A DNA stretch of 64,000 nt. It comes from Cepaea nemoralis. Taxonomy: Eukaryota > Mollusca > Gastropoda > Stylommatophora > Helicidae. Within the stretch, counting starts at the first letter, position 1; every line of letters starts with the position of its first letter. Location: assembly GCA_014155875.1 (NCBI GenBank), contig JACEFZ010017629.1, positions 57,011 to 121,010 on the forward strand, read 5' to 3'. Shown piece after piece: positions 52,980 to 63,556 of the stretch. The position numbers and the translations under genes are program-made. The notes under the pieces are model-generated. The model saw only the letters and a program-made list of their open reading frames with translations, searched no databases and had not been told where the DNA came from.

Positions 52980-54770
52980 GTGCCATCTCTACGGTCTCTG
53001 TGTTTGGGTGTCTGTGTGCGTCTGTGTGTCTCTGCGTGCGTCTCCGCCTGTGCATGCCTCTGTGTCTGCGTGCGCCTGTGTGTGTCTGTATGCGTCTCTG
53101 TGTACCTGTGTCTGTATGTGTGCCTGTGTCTGTCTGCGCATGTCTCTGTGTGCCTGTGTGCGTCTCTGCGTGCGTCTGTGTCTGCGCGTGTGCCCGTGTG
53201 CCTCTGTGTGTGAGTGTCTGTGTGTGCCTGTGTGTGTCCCTGTGTGTGTGTGTGTGTGCGTGCCCGTGTCTCTGTCTGTGTGTCTCTATGTGTGCCTTTG
53301 TGTGTCTGCGCGCGTCTCGATGTGTCTGTATGTGTGTCTGGGTGTCTGTGTGCGTCTGTATCTGTGTATGTGTCTGCGTGTGTGCCTGTGTGTGTCTGTG
53401 TGGCTCTGTTTGCCAGTGTCTGTGTGCGTCTCTGTGCGTCCGTGCGTGTGCCTATGTGTGCGTCTCTGTGCGTCCGTGCGTGTGCCTATGTGTGCGTCTC
53501 TGTGCGTCCGTGCGTGTGCCTATGTGTGCGTCTCTGTGCGTCCGTGCGTGTGCCTATGTGTGCGTCTCTGTGTGTCTGCGTGCCTGTGCCTGTGTGCGCC
53601 AGTGTCTACGCCTCTGTCGCCTCTGCCGTATCTGTCGGCTCTGTTGTGTGTGTCTGTCTGTGTGTGTCTGTCTGTGTGTGTCTCTGTGCGCCTGTGTGTG
53701 TCTGTCTGTGTGTGTCTGTCTGTGTGTGTCTGTCTGTGTGTGTCTGTCTGTGTGTGTCTGTCTGTGTGTGTCTGTCTGTGTGTGTCTGTCTGTGTGTGTC
53801 TCTGTGCGTCTGTCTGTGTGTGTCTGTCTGTGTGTGTCTCTGTGCATCTGTGTGTGTCTGTCTGTGTGTCTGTCTGTGTGTCTCTCTGTGCGTCTGTGTG
53901 TGTGTGTCTCTGTGCGTCTGTGTGTGTCTGTCTGTGTGTGTCTCTGTGTGTCTGTCTGTGTGTGTCAGTCTGTGTGTGTCTCTGTGCGTCTGTGTATGTC
54001 TGTGTGCCTATGTCTGTCTGTATGTTGGCGTCTGCGCCTCTGTTGTCGCCCCTGCCGTCTCTGCGATCTCTGTCGTTTGTGTGTCTATGGACGCCTGTGT
54101 GTGTCTGTGTGCCTATGTCTGTATGTGCCTGTCTGTGTGCCTATGTCTGTATGTCTGTGTGTGTCGGTGCGTGTATGTGTGGCTGTGGGTGTCTGGGTAC
54201 GTCTGTGTCCGCGCCTCTGTTGTCGGCTCTGCCATCTCTACGATCTCTGTCGCCTGTGTGTGTCTGTGGGTGCCGGTCTGTATGTGTCTATGTTCGCCTG
54301 TATGTCTGTGTGTCTATGTGTGCCTCTGTTGCCTCTGCCGCTTCTGTTGTTGCCTGTGCCGTCTCTGCCGCCTCTGTTGTTGCCTGTGCCGTCTCTGCCG
54401 CCTCCGTTGTTGCCTGTGCCGTCTCTGCCGCCTCTGTTGTTGCCTGTGCCGTCTCTGCCGCCTCCGTTGTTGCCTGTGCCGTCTCTGCCGCCTCCGTTGT
54501 TGCCTGTGCCGTCTCTGCCGCCTCCGTTGTTGCCTCTGCTGCCCCTGTCGCCTCTGTTGTCGCCTCTACCGGCTCTGTCGCATCTATTGTCGTCTCGGTT
54601 GTCTCCTCTGTTTTCGTCTCTGTTGTCTCCTCTATTGTCTCTGTCTCCTTTGTTGTCTCCGTCTCCTCTATTGTCTATCTGTCGTCTCTGCCACCTCTTT
54701 TGTCTCGTTGCCTCTGTTGTCGCCTATTTTTTCGCCTCTACCGTCTCCATTCTCTCGACCGTCTCCTCTG
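52980..54770. repeat. TG-rich satellite-like tract, left arm
   Basis: Built from nested units of TGTGTCTG type, with a 34-bp unit repeated four times near 53424-53560, a TGTCTGTG region at 53640-53990, and a 30-bp unit (CTGTTGTTGCCTGTGCCGTC...) in about seven copies near 54340-54540. The plus strand is nearly free of A, so all three frames stay open for hundreds of codons; these are not genes. Confidence 0.92.
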
Positions 54771-54833
54771 TGGTAGGATCTGGCTGGATAGAATTCGGTG
54801 GCTATGCAATAGTGCAATACTTCCACACCACAG

Positions 54834-57509
54834 ATGCATCGACCATCTAGGGAGCAACCCGGACACCCAACAATTCTGGAGACACCCCTATTAGACACAT
54901 ACAACATGCAGGCACAAATCGCATGCATCCTAGTGCAAGCAACCATGTCGATACAAGCAACATTCGAGAGTATGGGTCTCCGCGCCGAAAAGGCCGTAGC
55001 ACGCCACCTTCTCCTCGAAAACGCCTACGAGAGCAACCTCGTGCCCGACATTGCGAAAGTCGACTACTTGGAGGGCAACCTCGGTCGCACACACCTCCAA
55101 CCCCTCGATGGACTTCCAGTCTTTGTCGACGATCTCTACGCGTTCGGCTATCTACGCCGCGAAGACTGTGTGGCCAGGGGTGGAAGTCTTTGCTGCACCA
55201 CCGGGGAGAACGGCAGCGCCAAGCTGGTAGTCGCAGACATCTCCACCGCCGCCCGCAAAAGTTTGGGAAGAGCTCCAGATGGTAGCCCCCGCGGACACAT
55301 CCAGACCGCTATTGTCCACACAGTTGGAACCCACAACGCCGCTGCTGGTGGAACAATTCGGGCCACCATCGCGCGGATAGAGAGCGATACCCACTGTAGG
55401 GTCCTGCAGAAGTGGCGAGAGATATACCCCAACACCACACCCGGCGCTATCTTTGTAGCCAAACTAGATGTGTCCGAAATTCCTATGGCCGAGCTACTGG
55501 CCGAGCTGCCGAGCTTCGAACGCCAGCTACTTGCCCACGGCTATGGTATCTACTGCATCGACTATACACAGGATTTCTCTGGCGTTCTCGACCGCCAGGC
55601 GTTGGTGGAACACCTACGAACGAACCACAACTTCCGCGAGCAGGGGAGCCTAGCCACGGCCATAGGAGACGACAATCCCACAATTCTCGACAACACCAAC
55701 AGTGTAGGACGACACGTATGTACCTGGGTCCAGAGCTGCGAGGATGGGTACACGACCCGCACCAAGATATACAACAAAGTCGTCTCGAACTTCGAGGCTG
55801 GCGAAATCCGCGAATCGTTTGGCGGACATCTAGCCGACTATGCCGACTGCCCCAACCAACACCTCCGCCAAACATTCCAACATCCAGACACCCAAGCGCG
55901 CGGTTGTACCCGTATCGAGGTGTCGCTATATGCCTGCCGCGGGCGCGCTCTGTCGGCGAAAACCGCCACCGAGGTCCTACAAGAAGCGCTAGCCTTGGTC
56001 TCGCCACCAACGTGTGGATTGTTTGTTGTACAGCCACCCGCCAAACAATGGGAAAAACTTGCGACATGTCTCGATCGCTGCTTGGTTCTGGCCGACCGCC
56101 CACAGGGGGAAATCTACGTGGGGTGGTACGCCCACACCACCACCGGACGGCTATCGGGTGTTCGAATCCGCCCCACCCAGGAAAAGGTCGACAACGATGC
56201 AACCTGGGAGCGGGCGGTACAGTGGGCCGCAGCAGACTTTGGCTTTCGCGTTTGTCCAATCTTTCGTCTCGACATTCTAGAGGCCAAAGCCGAGACGGGT
56301 GTAGAACTCGCACCTCTCCGCTGCTACACCAGGGACAAAGATGCAAAAACCATCCTAGCCGCCAGCAAGAGGACAACTGCGCTCCACCCCAATGGCCCAC
56401 CCCTCCAGACCATGTTTCCAGAGACCCCAACCGTTTCCTGGACCTGGAGGAGCAAGAAGTGCCAAGCAGTCGGTGTGGAGGTATCCTCCTTCGAGCTGGA
56501 GGAGGTACCCCAAATCGCCCAAGAACGTGTTGTCTCTCTCCTTTCGACCAGAGCTCGCGAAGACTGTCTCCTACAAATCCAAGATGCTGCCGCGGCCGAA
56601 GCCTGGCGCCGCCGTATGTGGGAGGAGCAGGAGGCGGAAGTACAGAGACGAGCCGTGGAACTCGAACGACTGCGCCAATATGCAACGGCTAGCAAGATAT
56701 ACAAAGAAAGGTCGAAGCATATATACGAGCAGGTGGTATTGGGACTGCAAGGAGGCACAGAGAAACTGTCCGCGATGGTGGGTCGTCTGGAAATCCTCGG
56801 GTATAGGCGACAGGGACAAACACTCCCCAGAGCTGTTGTGTACAAAGATGGAGAAACTACACCCAGCGCCGTATGGGCCACCAAAGGGTTGGAGAAGATT
56901 CTCGCTGCGGCCGAAAATTGTTTCGAGTGCCGTATAGACCACCACTACAACCGCACAACTTTCTGGCTCCCAGCCATTGGATCGAAGGGGATCTCCAAGC
57001 TGGAAATCGATGTACTTCCAGCCCAAACCTTCTACAACGAAGAAAGTCGACAGATACACTGGAACAAAATCCAAGTCGTCTGTGCCCCAAAACCCGAGCA
57101 GCTAGCACTCCTCCAACAGATAGCGAGTGTAGCCGACGAACAGACGGCTCGTCTACAAGAGCTGGAGGCCACACTCGCACAGGTCCCTCCACCCAAGGCA
57201 AAGGATACATCGAAGACCATAGATCTTCCAGCTGGGGTGTATCTGTGTCGGCGGTATTCCGTAGGGGCTTTCCAAGGCACACAACGCATAGTCTTGTTTC
57301 TTTCCCCCACCAATGCAGAAGGCGAACCAACTACCGACGTAGAAACCCCTGTGTATGGGCACTTTCTCGCCGCAGAGGTTGCCAGACTCGGTGGACCCAC
57401 CGAGCTCGAGAAAATGCAATCCCCCATGTTCTGCCGCCTCGGCGATATTCGAACCACACCACAGAAAAAGAAGGCTCGCCTGGTCGTGCTAGCAGCCATT
57501 TGCAAATAG
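54834..57509 (+). CDS. 891-residue protein, replication-initiator-like (left arm, intact)
   Basis: A long, GC-rich, uninterrupted gene. I do not recognise it firmly. Residues 236-250 (GYGIYCIDYTQDF), 311-315 (KIYNK) and 358-366 (CTRIEVSLY) have the order and spacing of a D-rich strand, YxK and RIE motifs seen in Rep_trans/phage-type replication initiators, so a nicking or initiator role at the nearby iterons is a weak inference. A helical, Glu/Arg-rich segment spans about 575-640. The C-terminal half has a Lys/Arg-rich end (TPQKKKARL). The start is uncertain: the first Met is used, with alternatives at residues 25, 38 and 47. A broken copy is at 59397-62063. Confidence 0.75.
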   Translation: MHRPSREQPGHPTILETPLLDTYNMQAQIACILVQATMSIQATFESMGLRAEKAVARHLLLENAYESNLVPDIAKVDYLEGNLGRTHLQPLDGLPVFVDDLYAFGYLRREDCVARGGSLCCTTGENGSAKLVVADISTAARKSLGRAPDGSPRGHIQTAIVHTVGTHNAAAGGTIRATIARIESDTHCRVLQKWREIYPNTTPGAIFVAKLDVSEIPMAELLAELPSFERQLLAHGYGIYCIDYTQDFSGVLDRQALVEHLRTNHNFREQGSLATAIGDDNPTILDNTNSVGRHVCTWVQSCEDGYTTRTKIYNKVVSNFEAGEIRESFGGHLADYADCPNQHLRQTFQHPDTQARGCTRIEVSLYACRGRALSAKTATEVLQEALALVSPPTCGLFVVQPPAKQWEKLATCLDRCLVLADRPQGEIYVGWYAHTTTGRLSGVRIRPTQEKVDNDATWERAVQWAAADFGFRVCPIFRLDILEAKAETGVELAPLRCYTRDKDAKTILAASKRTTALHPNGPPLQTMFPETPTVSWTWRSKKCQAVGVEVSSFELEEVPQIAQERVVSLLSTRAREDCLLQIQDAAAAEAWRRRMWEEQEAEVQRRAVELERLRQYATASKIYKERSKHIYEQVVLGLQGGTEKLSAMVGRLEILGYRRQGQTLPRAVVYKDGETTPSAVWATKGLEKILAAAENCFECRIDHHYNRTTFWLPAIGSKGISKLEIDVLPAQTFYNEESRQIHWNKIQVVCAPKPEQLALLQQIASVADEQTARLQELEATLAQVPPPKAKDTSKTIDLPAGVYLCRRYSVGAFQGTQRIVLFLSPTNAEGEPTTDVETPVYGHFLAAEVARLGGPTELEKMQSPMFCRLGDIRTTPQKKKARLVVLAAICK

Positions 57510-57528
57510 AATACCTCGGGTGGCATGC

Positions 57529-57807
57529 CTAGGAGGCCACAAACCCTCCAGGGATACAAAACACATAGCCGCCACCACAACCCACAACATACAGCTCTGC
57601 ATACTCTGGGGAGACCCACGCCGCCGCCGTCTCGCGCGAAATATGGCCCAAGATAGTAGCCGGGCCCTTCCACTCGGCAGCCTGCCGTTCGAGCTCCCCA
57701 AGATCTACAAACTCGTGCTTCTCTGCCCGGCTATCGTATTCGGCCTGGGCAACACGAAATTGTTCGTACAAAAAGTGGGGGGTACACCCTCCTCGTACAA
57801 AGTCCAT
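57529..57807 (-). CDS. 92-residue protein, left arm
   Basis: Convergent with the 891-codon gene, stop codons 20 bases apart. It starts MDFVRGGCTPHFLYEQFRVA and ends GCGGGYVFCIPGGFVAS. No known domain. Its mirror copy in the right arm is open over the full length with one amino-acid change (Ala to Ser near residue 20), while the long gene beside it has decayed. Function unknown. Confidence 0.55.
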   Translation of the reverse strand: MDFVRGGCTPHFLYEQFRVAQAEYDSRAEKHEFVDLGELERQAAEWKGPATILGHISRETAAAWVSPEYAELYVVGCGGGYVFCIPGGFVAS

Positions 57808-57844
57808 CTCGCAAACAGCTGTAGGGGTTTGCCGTGTGCACGGC

Positions 57845-58075
57845 TTTCTTTTCCAACTCTACATCTCGAAATGGAAAACTAGTAGGTCTACACAGCGCCA
57901 AAAAAAGACTACCAAGGAAGATGGAGATAGTGCAACTGTCGTAGGGATTCGCAGCGGGCACTGCCTTTTTTCCAACTCTACACCACGAAATGGAAAACTA
58001 GTAGGTCTACACAGCACCACAAAGACTACCGACGAAGATGGAGAGTCTGCAACAGTCGTAGAAACAACAATATGG
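57845..58075. repeat. Tandem duplication of about 122 bp, left arm
   Basis: Two copies of a unit with TTCCAACTCTACA and GAAATGGAAAACTAGTAGG. Mirrored at about 58825-59060 in the right arm. Possible upstream control region of the 92-codon gene. Confidence 0.75.
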
Positions 58076-58135
58076 AGGTGGGCAGAATTCGCGCAATGGA
58101 ACGTGCCGTGCAGACTCCATTCTATATCTTGGAAG

Positions 58136-58337
58136 GCTCGAATCTATATGCTAGCCGCGGTGGTTCGATAGGCTCTACCACAAAGGATCTAGATAGCAGC
58201 CTAGCCCCTAGGCCCGAATCTATATGCTAGCCGAGGCTCTACCACATAGGATCTAATAGCTGCCTAGCACCTAGGCACGAATTCTATATGCTAGCCGAGG
58301 CTTTACCACATAGGATCTAGATAGCAACCTATCACCT
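58136..58337. repeat. Repeats of about 62-76 bp beside the spacer, left arm
   Basis: Three copies of a unit with CGAATCTATATGCTAGCCG, CTCTACCACATAGGATCTAG and CCTAGCACCTAGG. Mirror copies occupy about 58572-58770. Confidence 0.8.
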
Positions 58338-58571
58338 AGGCTGTTGCTAGACAACTGCTTGGCTTGTGCTAGGCTTGTGCTGGACAACTGCTTGGCATGT
58401 GCTAGACATATGATAATAGGAGCCAGGCTGCTATCTAGATAGCATCCTAGCACCTAGGCTGTTGCTAGACAACTGCTTGGCTTGTGCTAGGCTGGTGCTG
58501 GACAACTGCTTGGCTTGTGCTAGGCTGGTGCTGGACAACTGCTTGGCTTGTGTTAGATATATGCTTGTAGG
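58338..58571. repeat. Central spacer with five 33-bp iterons (origin-like)
   Basis: GGACAACTGCTTGGCTTGTG-type units start near 58351, 58384, 58469, 58502 and 58535, all in the same direction, unlike the inverted arms around them. A perfect 16-bp palindrome TGCTATCTAGATAGCA lies between them at 58429-58444. Direct iterons at the axis of a palindrome, next to initiator-like genes, suggest a replication origin or hairpin-resolution site (inference). Confidence 0.6.
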
Positions 58572-59098
58572 TGCTAGGTTGCTATCTAGATCCTATGTGG
58601 TAGAGCCTCGGCTAGCATATAGATTCGTGCCTAGGTGCTAGGCAGCTATCTAGATCCTATGTGGTAGAGCCTCGGCTAGCATATAGATTCGGGCCTAGGG
58701 GCTAGGCTGCTATCTAGATCCTATGTGGTAGAGCCTATCGAACCACCGCGGCTAGCATATAGATTCGAGCCTTCCAAGATATAGAATGGAGTCTGCACGG
58801 CACGTTCCATTGCGCGAATTCTGCCCACCTCCATATTGTTGTTTCTACGACTGTTGCAGACTCCCCATCTTCGTCGGTAGTCTTTGTGGTGCTGTGTAGA
58901 TCTACTAGTTTTACATTTCGTGGTGTAGAGTTGGAAAAGAGGCAGTGCCCGCTACGAATCCCTACGACAGTTGCACTATCTCCATCTTCCTTGGTAGTCT
59001 TTTTTTGGCGCTGTGTAGACCTACTAGTTTTCCATTTCGAGATGTAGAGTTGGAAAAGAAAGCCGTGCACACGGCAAACCCCTACAGCTGTTTGCGAG

Positions 59099-59377
59099 AT
59101 GGACTTTGTACGAGGAGGGTGTACCCCCCACTTTTTGTACGAACAATTTCGTGTTTCCCAGGCCGAATACGATAGCCGGGCAGAGAAGCACGAGTTTGTA
59201 GATCTTGGGGAGCTCGAACGGCAGGCTGCCGAGTGGAAGGGCCCGGCTACTATCTTGGGCCATATTTCGCGCGAGACGGCGGCGGCGTGGGTCTCCCCAG
59301 AGTATGCAGAGCTGTATGTTGTGGGTTGTGGTGGCGGCTATGTGTTTTGTATCCCTGGAGGGTTTGTGGCCTCCTAG
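59099..59377 (+). CDS. 92-residue protein, right arm
   Basis: Mirror of 57529-57807, open over its full length, with Ser for Ala near residue 20. It converges with the broken copy of the long gene. Confidence 0.55.
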   Translation: MDFVRGGCTPHFLYEQFRVSQAEYDSRAEKHEFVDLGELERQAAEWKGPATILGHISRETAAAWVSPEYAELYVVGCGGGYVFCIPGGFVAS

Positions 59378-59396
59378 GCATGCCACCCGAGGTATT

Positions 59397-62063
59397 CTAT
59401 TTGCAAATGGCTGCTAGCACGACCAGGCGAGCCTTCTTTTTCTGTGGTGTGGTTCGAATATCGCCGAGGCGGCAGAACATGGGGGATTGCATTTTCTCGA
59501 GCTCGGTGGGTCCACCGAGTCTGGCAACCTCTGCGGCGAGAAAGTGCCCATACACAGGGGTTTCTACGTCGGTAGTTGGTTCGCCTTCTGCATTGGTGGG
59601 GGAAAGAAACAAGACTATGCGTTGTGTGCCTTGGAAAGCCCCTACGGAATACCGCCGACACAGATACACCCCAGCTGGAAGATCTATGGTCTTCGATGTA
59701 TCCTTTGCCTTGGGTGGAGGGACCTGTGCGAGTGTGGCCTCCAGCTCTTGTAGACGAGCCGTCTGTTCGTCGGCTACACTCGCTATCTGTTGGAGGAGTG
59801 CTAGCTGCTCGGGTTTTGGGGCACAGACGACTTGGATTTTGTTCCAGTGTATCTGTCGACTTTCTTCGTTGTAGAAGGTTTGGGCTGGAAGTACATCGAT
59901 TTCCAGCTTGGAGATCCCCTTCGATCCAATGGCTGGGAGCCAGAAAGTTGTGCGGTTGTAGTGGTGGTCTATACGGCACTCGAAACAATTTTCGGCCGCA
60001 GCGAGAATCTTCTCCAACCCTTTGGTGGCCCATACGGCGCTGGGTGTAGTTTCTCCATCTTTGTACACAACAGCTCTGGGGAGTGTTTGTCCCTGTCTCC
60101 TATACCCGAGGATTTCCAGACGACCCACCATCGCGGACAGTTTCTCTGTGCCTCCTTGCAGTCCCAATACTACCTGCTCGAATATATGCTTCGACATTTC
60201 TTTGTATATCTTGCTAGCCGTTGCATATTGGCGCAGTCGTTCGAGTTCTCTGTACTTCCGCCTCCTGCTCCTCCCACATACGGCGGCGCCAGGCTTCGGC
60301 CGCGGCAGCATCTTGGATTTGTAGGAGACAGTCTTCGCGAGCTCTGGTCGAAAGGAGAGAGACAACACGTTCTTGGGCGATTTGGGGTACCTCCTCCAGC
60401 TCGAAGGAGGATACCTCCACACCGACTGCTTGGCACTTCTAGCTCCTCCAGGTCCAGGAAACGGTTGGGGTCTCTGGAAACATGGTCTTGAGGGGTGGGC
60501 CATTGGGGTGGAGCGCAGTTGACCTCTTGCTGGCGGCTAGGATGGTTTTTGTATCTTTGTCCTTGGTGTAGCAGCGGAGAGGTGCGAGTTCCACACCCGT
60601 CTCGGCTTTGGCCTCTAGAATGTCGAGACGAAAGATTGGACAAACGCGAAAGCCAAAGTCTGCTGCGGCCCACTGTACCGCCCGCTCCCAGGTTGCATCG
60701 TTGTCGACCTTTTCCTGGGTGGGGCGGATTCGAACACCCGATAGCCGTCCGGTGGTGGTGTGGGCGTACCACCCCACGTAGATTTCCCCCTGTGGGCGGT
60801 CGGCCAGAACCAAGCAGCGATCGAGACATGTCGCAAGTTTTTCCCATTGTTTGGCGGGTGGCTGTACAACAAACAATCCACACGTTGGTGGCGAGACCAA
60901 GGCTAGCGCTTCTTGTAGGACCTCGGTGGCGGTTTTCGCCGACAGAGCGCGCCCGCGGCAGGCATATAGCGACACCTCGATACGGGTACAACCGCGCGCT
61001 TGGGTGTCTGGATGTTGGAATGTTTGGCGGAGGTGTTGGTTGGGGCAGTCGGCATAGTCGGCTAGATGTCCGCCAAACGATTCGCGGATTTCGCCAGCCT
61101 CGAAGTTCGAGACGACTTTGTTGTATATCTTGGTGCGGGTCGTGTACCCATCCTCGCAGCTCTGGACCCAGGTACATACGTGTCGTCCTACACTGTTGGT
61201 GTTGTCGAGAATTGTGGGATTGTCGTCTCCTATGGCCGTGGCTAGGCTCCCCTGCTCGCGGAAGTTGTGATTCGTTCGTAGGTGTTCCACCAACGCCTGG
61301 CGGTCGAGAACGCCAGAGAAATCCTTGTGTATAGTCGATGCAGTAGATACCATAGCCGTGGGCCAGTAGCTGGCGTTCGAAGCTCGGCAGCTCGGCCAGT
61401 AGCTCGGCCATAGGAATTTCGGACACATCTAGTTTGGCTACAAAGATAGCGCCGGGTGTGGTGTTGGGGTATATCTCTCGCCACTTCTGCAGGACCCTAC
61501 AGTGGGTATCGCTCTCTATCCGCGCGATGGTGGCCCGAATTGTTCCACCAGCAGCGGCGTTGTGGGTTCCAACTGTGTGGACAATAGCGGTCTGGATGTG
61601 TCCGCGGGGGCTACCATCTGGAGCTCTTCCCAAACTTTTGCGGGCGGCGGTGGAGATGTCTGCGACTACCAGCTTGGCGCTTGCCGTTCTCCCCGGTGGT
61701 GCAGCAAAGACTTCCACCCCTGGCCACACAGTCTTCGCGGCGTAGATAGCCGAACGCGTAGAGATCGTCGACAAAGACTGGAAGTCCATCGAGGGGTTGG
61801 AGGTGTGTGCGACCGAGGTTGCCCTCCAAGTAGTCGACTTTCGCAATGTCGGGCACGAGGTTGCTCTCGTAGGCGTTTTCGAGGAGAAGGTGGCGTGCTA
61901 CGGCCTTTTCGGCGCGGAGACCCATACTCTCGAATGTTGCTTGTATCGACATGGTTGCTTGCACTAGGATGCATGCGATTTGTGCCTGCATGTTGTATGT
62001 GTCTAATAGGGGTGTCTCCAGAATTGTTGGGTGTCCGGGTTGCTCCCTAGATGGTCGATGCAT
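59397..62063 (-). pseudogene. Replication-initiator-like gene, right arm (broken)
   Basis: Inverted copy of 54834-57509. Compared with the left copy I see a single-base insertion near 61680 (GGCAGCG to GGCAAGCG), another near 61325 (CACAGG to CACAAGG), an AAG to TAG nonsense change near 60438, and an 11-bp deletion near 60247. It now reads as overlapping pieces of 558, 329 and 368 codons. The rest is nearly identical to the left copy, so the decay is recent. Confidence 0.85.
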
Positions 62064-62104
62064 CTGTGGTGTGGAAGTATTGCACTATTGCATAGCCACC
62101 GAAT

Positions 62105-63540
62105 TCTATCCAGCCAGATCCTACCACAGAGGAGACGGTCGAGAGAATGGAGACGGTAGAGGCGAATAAAGAGGCGACAACAGAAGCAACGAGACAAAAG
62201 AGGTGGCAGAGACGACAGATAGACAATAGAGGAGACGGAGACAACAAAGGAGACAGAGACAATAGAGGAGACAACAGAGACGAAAACAGAGGAGACTAAC
62301 CGAGACGACAATAGATGCGACAGAGCCGGTAGAGGCGACAACAGAGGCGACAGGGGCAGCAGAGGCAACAACGGAGGCGGCAGAGACGGCACAGGCAACA
62401 ACGGAGGCGGCAGAGACGGCACAGGCAACAACGGAGGCGGCAGAGACGGCACAGGCAACAACAGAAGCGGCAGAGACGGCACAGGCAACAACAGAGGCGG
62501 CAGAGACGGCACAGGCAACAACAGAGGCGGCAGAGACGGCACAGGCAACAACAGAGGCGGCAGAGGCAACAGAGGCACACATAGACACACAGACATACAG
62601 GCGAACATAGACACATACAGACCAGCATCCACAGACACACACAGGCGACAGAGATCGTAGAGATGGCAGAGCCGACAACAGAGGCGCGGACACAGGCGTA
62701 CCCAGACACCCACAGCCACACATACACGCACAGACACACACAGACACAGACATACAGACATAGGCACACAGACACACACAGGCGTCCATAGACACACAAA
62801 CGACAGAGATCGCAGAGACGGCAGGGGCGACAACAGAGGCGCAGACGCCAACATACAGACAGACATAGGCACACAGACACACACAGACGCACAGAGACAC
62901 ACACAGACAGACACACACAGACAGACACACAGACACACACAGACAGACACACACAGACGCACAGAGACACACACACACACACACAGAAGCACAGAGACAC
63001 ACACAGACAGACACACACAGACAGACACACACAGACGCACAGAGACACACACAGACAGACACACACAGGCGCACAGACACACACACAGACAGACACACAC
63101 AGACAGACACACACAACAGAGCCGACAGATACGGCAGAGGCGACAGAGGCGTAGACACTGGCGCACACAGGCACAGGCACGCAGACACACAGAGACGCAC
63201 ACATAGGCACATGCACGGACGCACAGAGACGCACACAGACACTGGCACACAGAGCCACACAGACACACACAGGCACACACACTGGCACACAGAGCCACAC
63301 AGACACACACAGGCACAGGCACACAGACACAGACACACAGAGACGCACACATAGGCACACGCACGGACGCACAGAGACGCACACATAGGCACACGCACAG
63401 AGACGCACACATAGGCACACGCACGGACGCACAGAGACGCACACATAGGCACACACACGGACGCACAGAGACGCACACATAGGCACACGCACGGACGCAC
63501 AGATACGCACACATAGGCACACGCACGGACGCACAGAGAC
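62105..63540. repeat. CA-rich satellite-like tract, right arm
   Basis: Mirror of the left TG-rich tract, with the same 30-bp (62355-62560) and 34-bp (63340-63540) units, but about 350 bp shorter and lacking the left tract's outer end. Long minus-strand frames here are artefacts of composition. Confidence 0.92.
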
Positions 63541-63556
63541 GCATGTCTTGACATGC
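63541..63556. other. Terminal 16-bp hairpin
   Basis: GCATGTC-TT-GACATGC, a perfect inverted repeat exactly where the CA-rich tract stops and AT-rich flank begins. Confidence 0.5.

Larger units (their letters stand above)
52045..63556. mobile_element. Giant inverted-repeat element with replication-initiator-like genes
   Basis: An 11.5-kb GC-rich block unlike its AT-rich surroundings. Plus-strand 53.4-58.33 kb reappears inverted at 58.57-63.54 kb, with a spacer of roughly 230 bp. Each arm has a TG-rich tract, an 891-codon gene, a convergent 92-codon gene and short repeats. The left end (52.05-52.97 kb) has no mirror on the right. The arms differ by substitutions, single-base insertions and an 11-bp deletion. 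It looks like an integrated inverted dimer of a DNA element. No RT, integrase or DDE transposase is visible. I cannot assign it to a known class; ends and target duplication are uncertain. Confidence 0.75.

Noticed and set aside
52958..54894. Very long overlapping reading frames rich in Cys, Val, Leu and Ser in three frames, and their mirror at 62003-63608
   Set aside because: The strand almost lacks A, so stops cannot occur; all three frames are open and the peptides only mirror the DNA repeat units.
55483..56685. 400-codon minus-strand frame opposite the 891-codon gene
   Set aside because: A shadow frame caused by high GC content; the plus-strand frame is longer, and the minus frame lacks any motif.
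52045..63556. Assembly artefact from an unsplit hairpin-adapter read
   Set aside because: Arms differ by an 11-bp deletion, a nonsense change and about 350 bp of tract length, and the flanks are not mirrored. Long-read mapping is still the decisive test.
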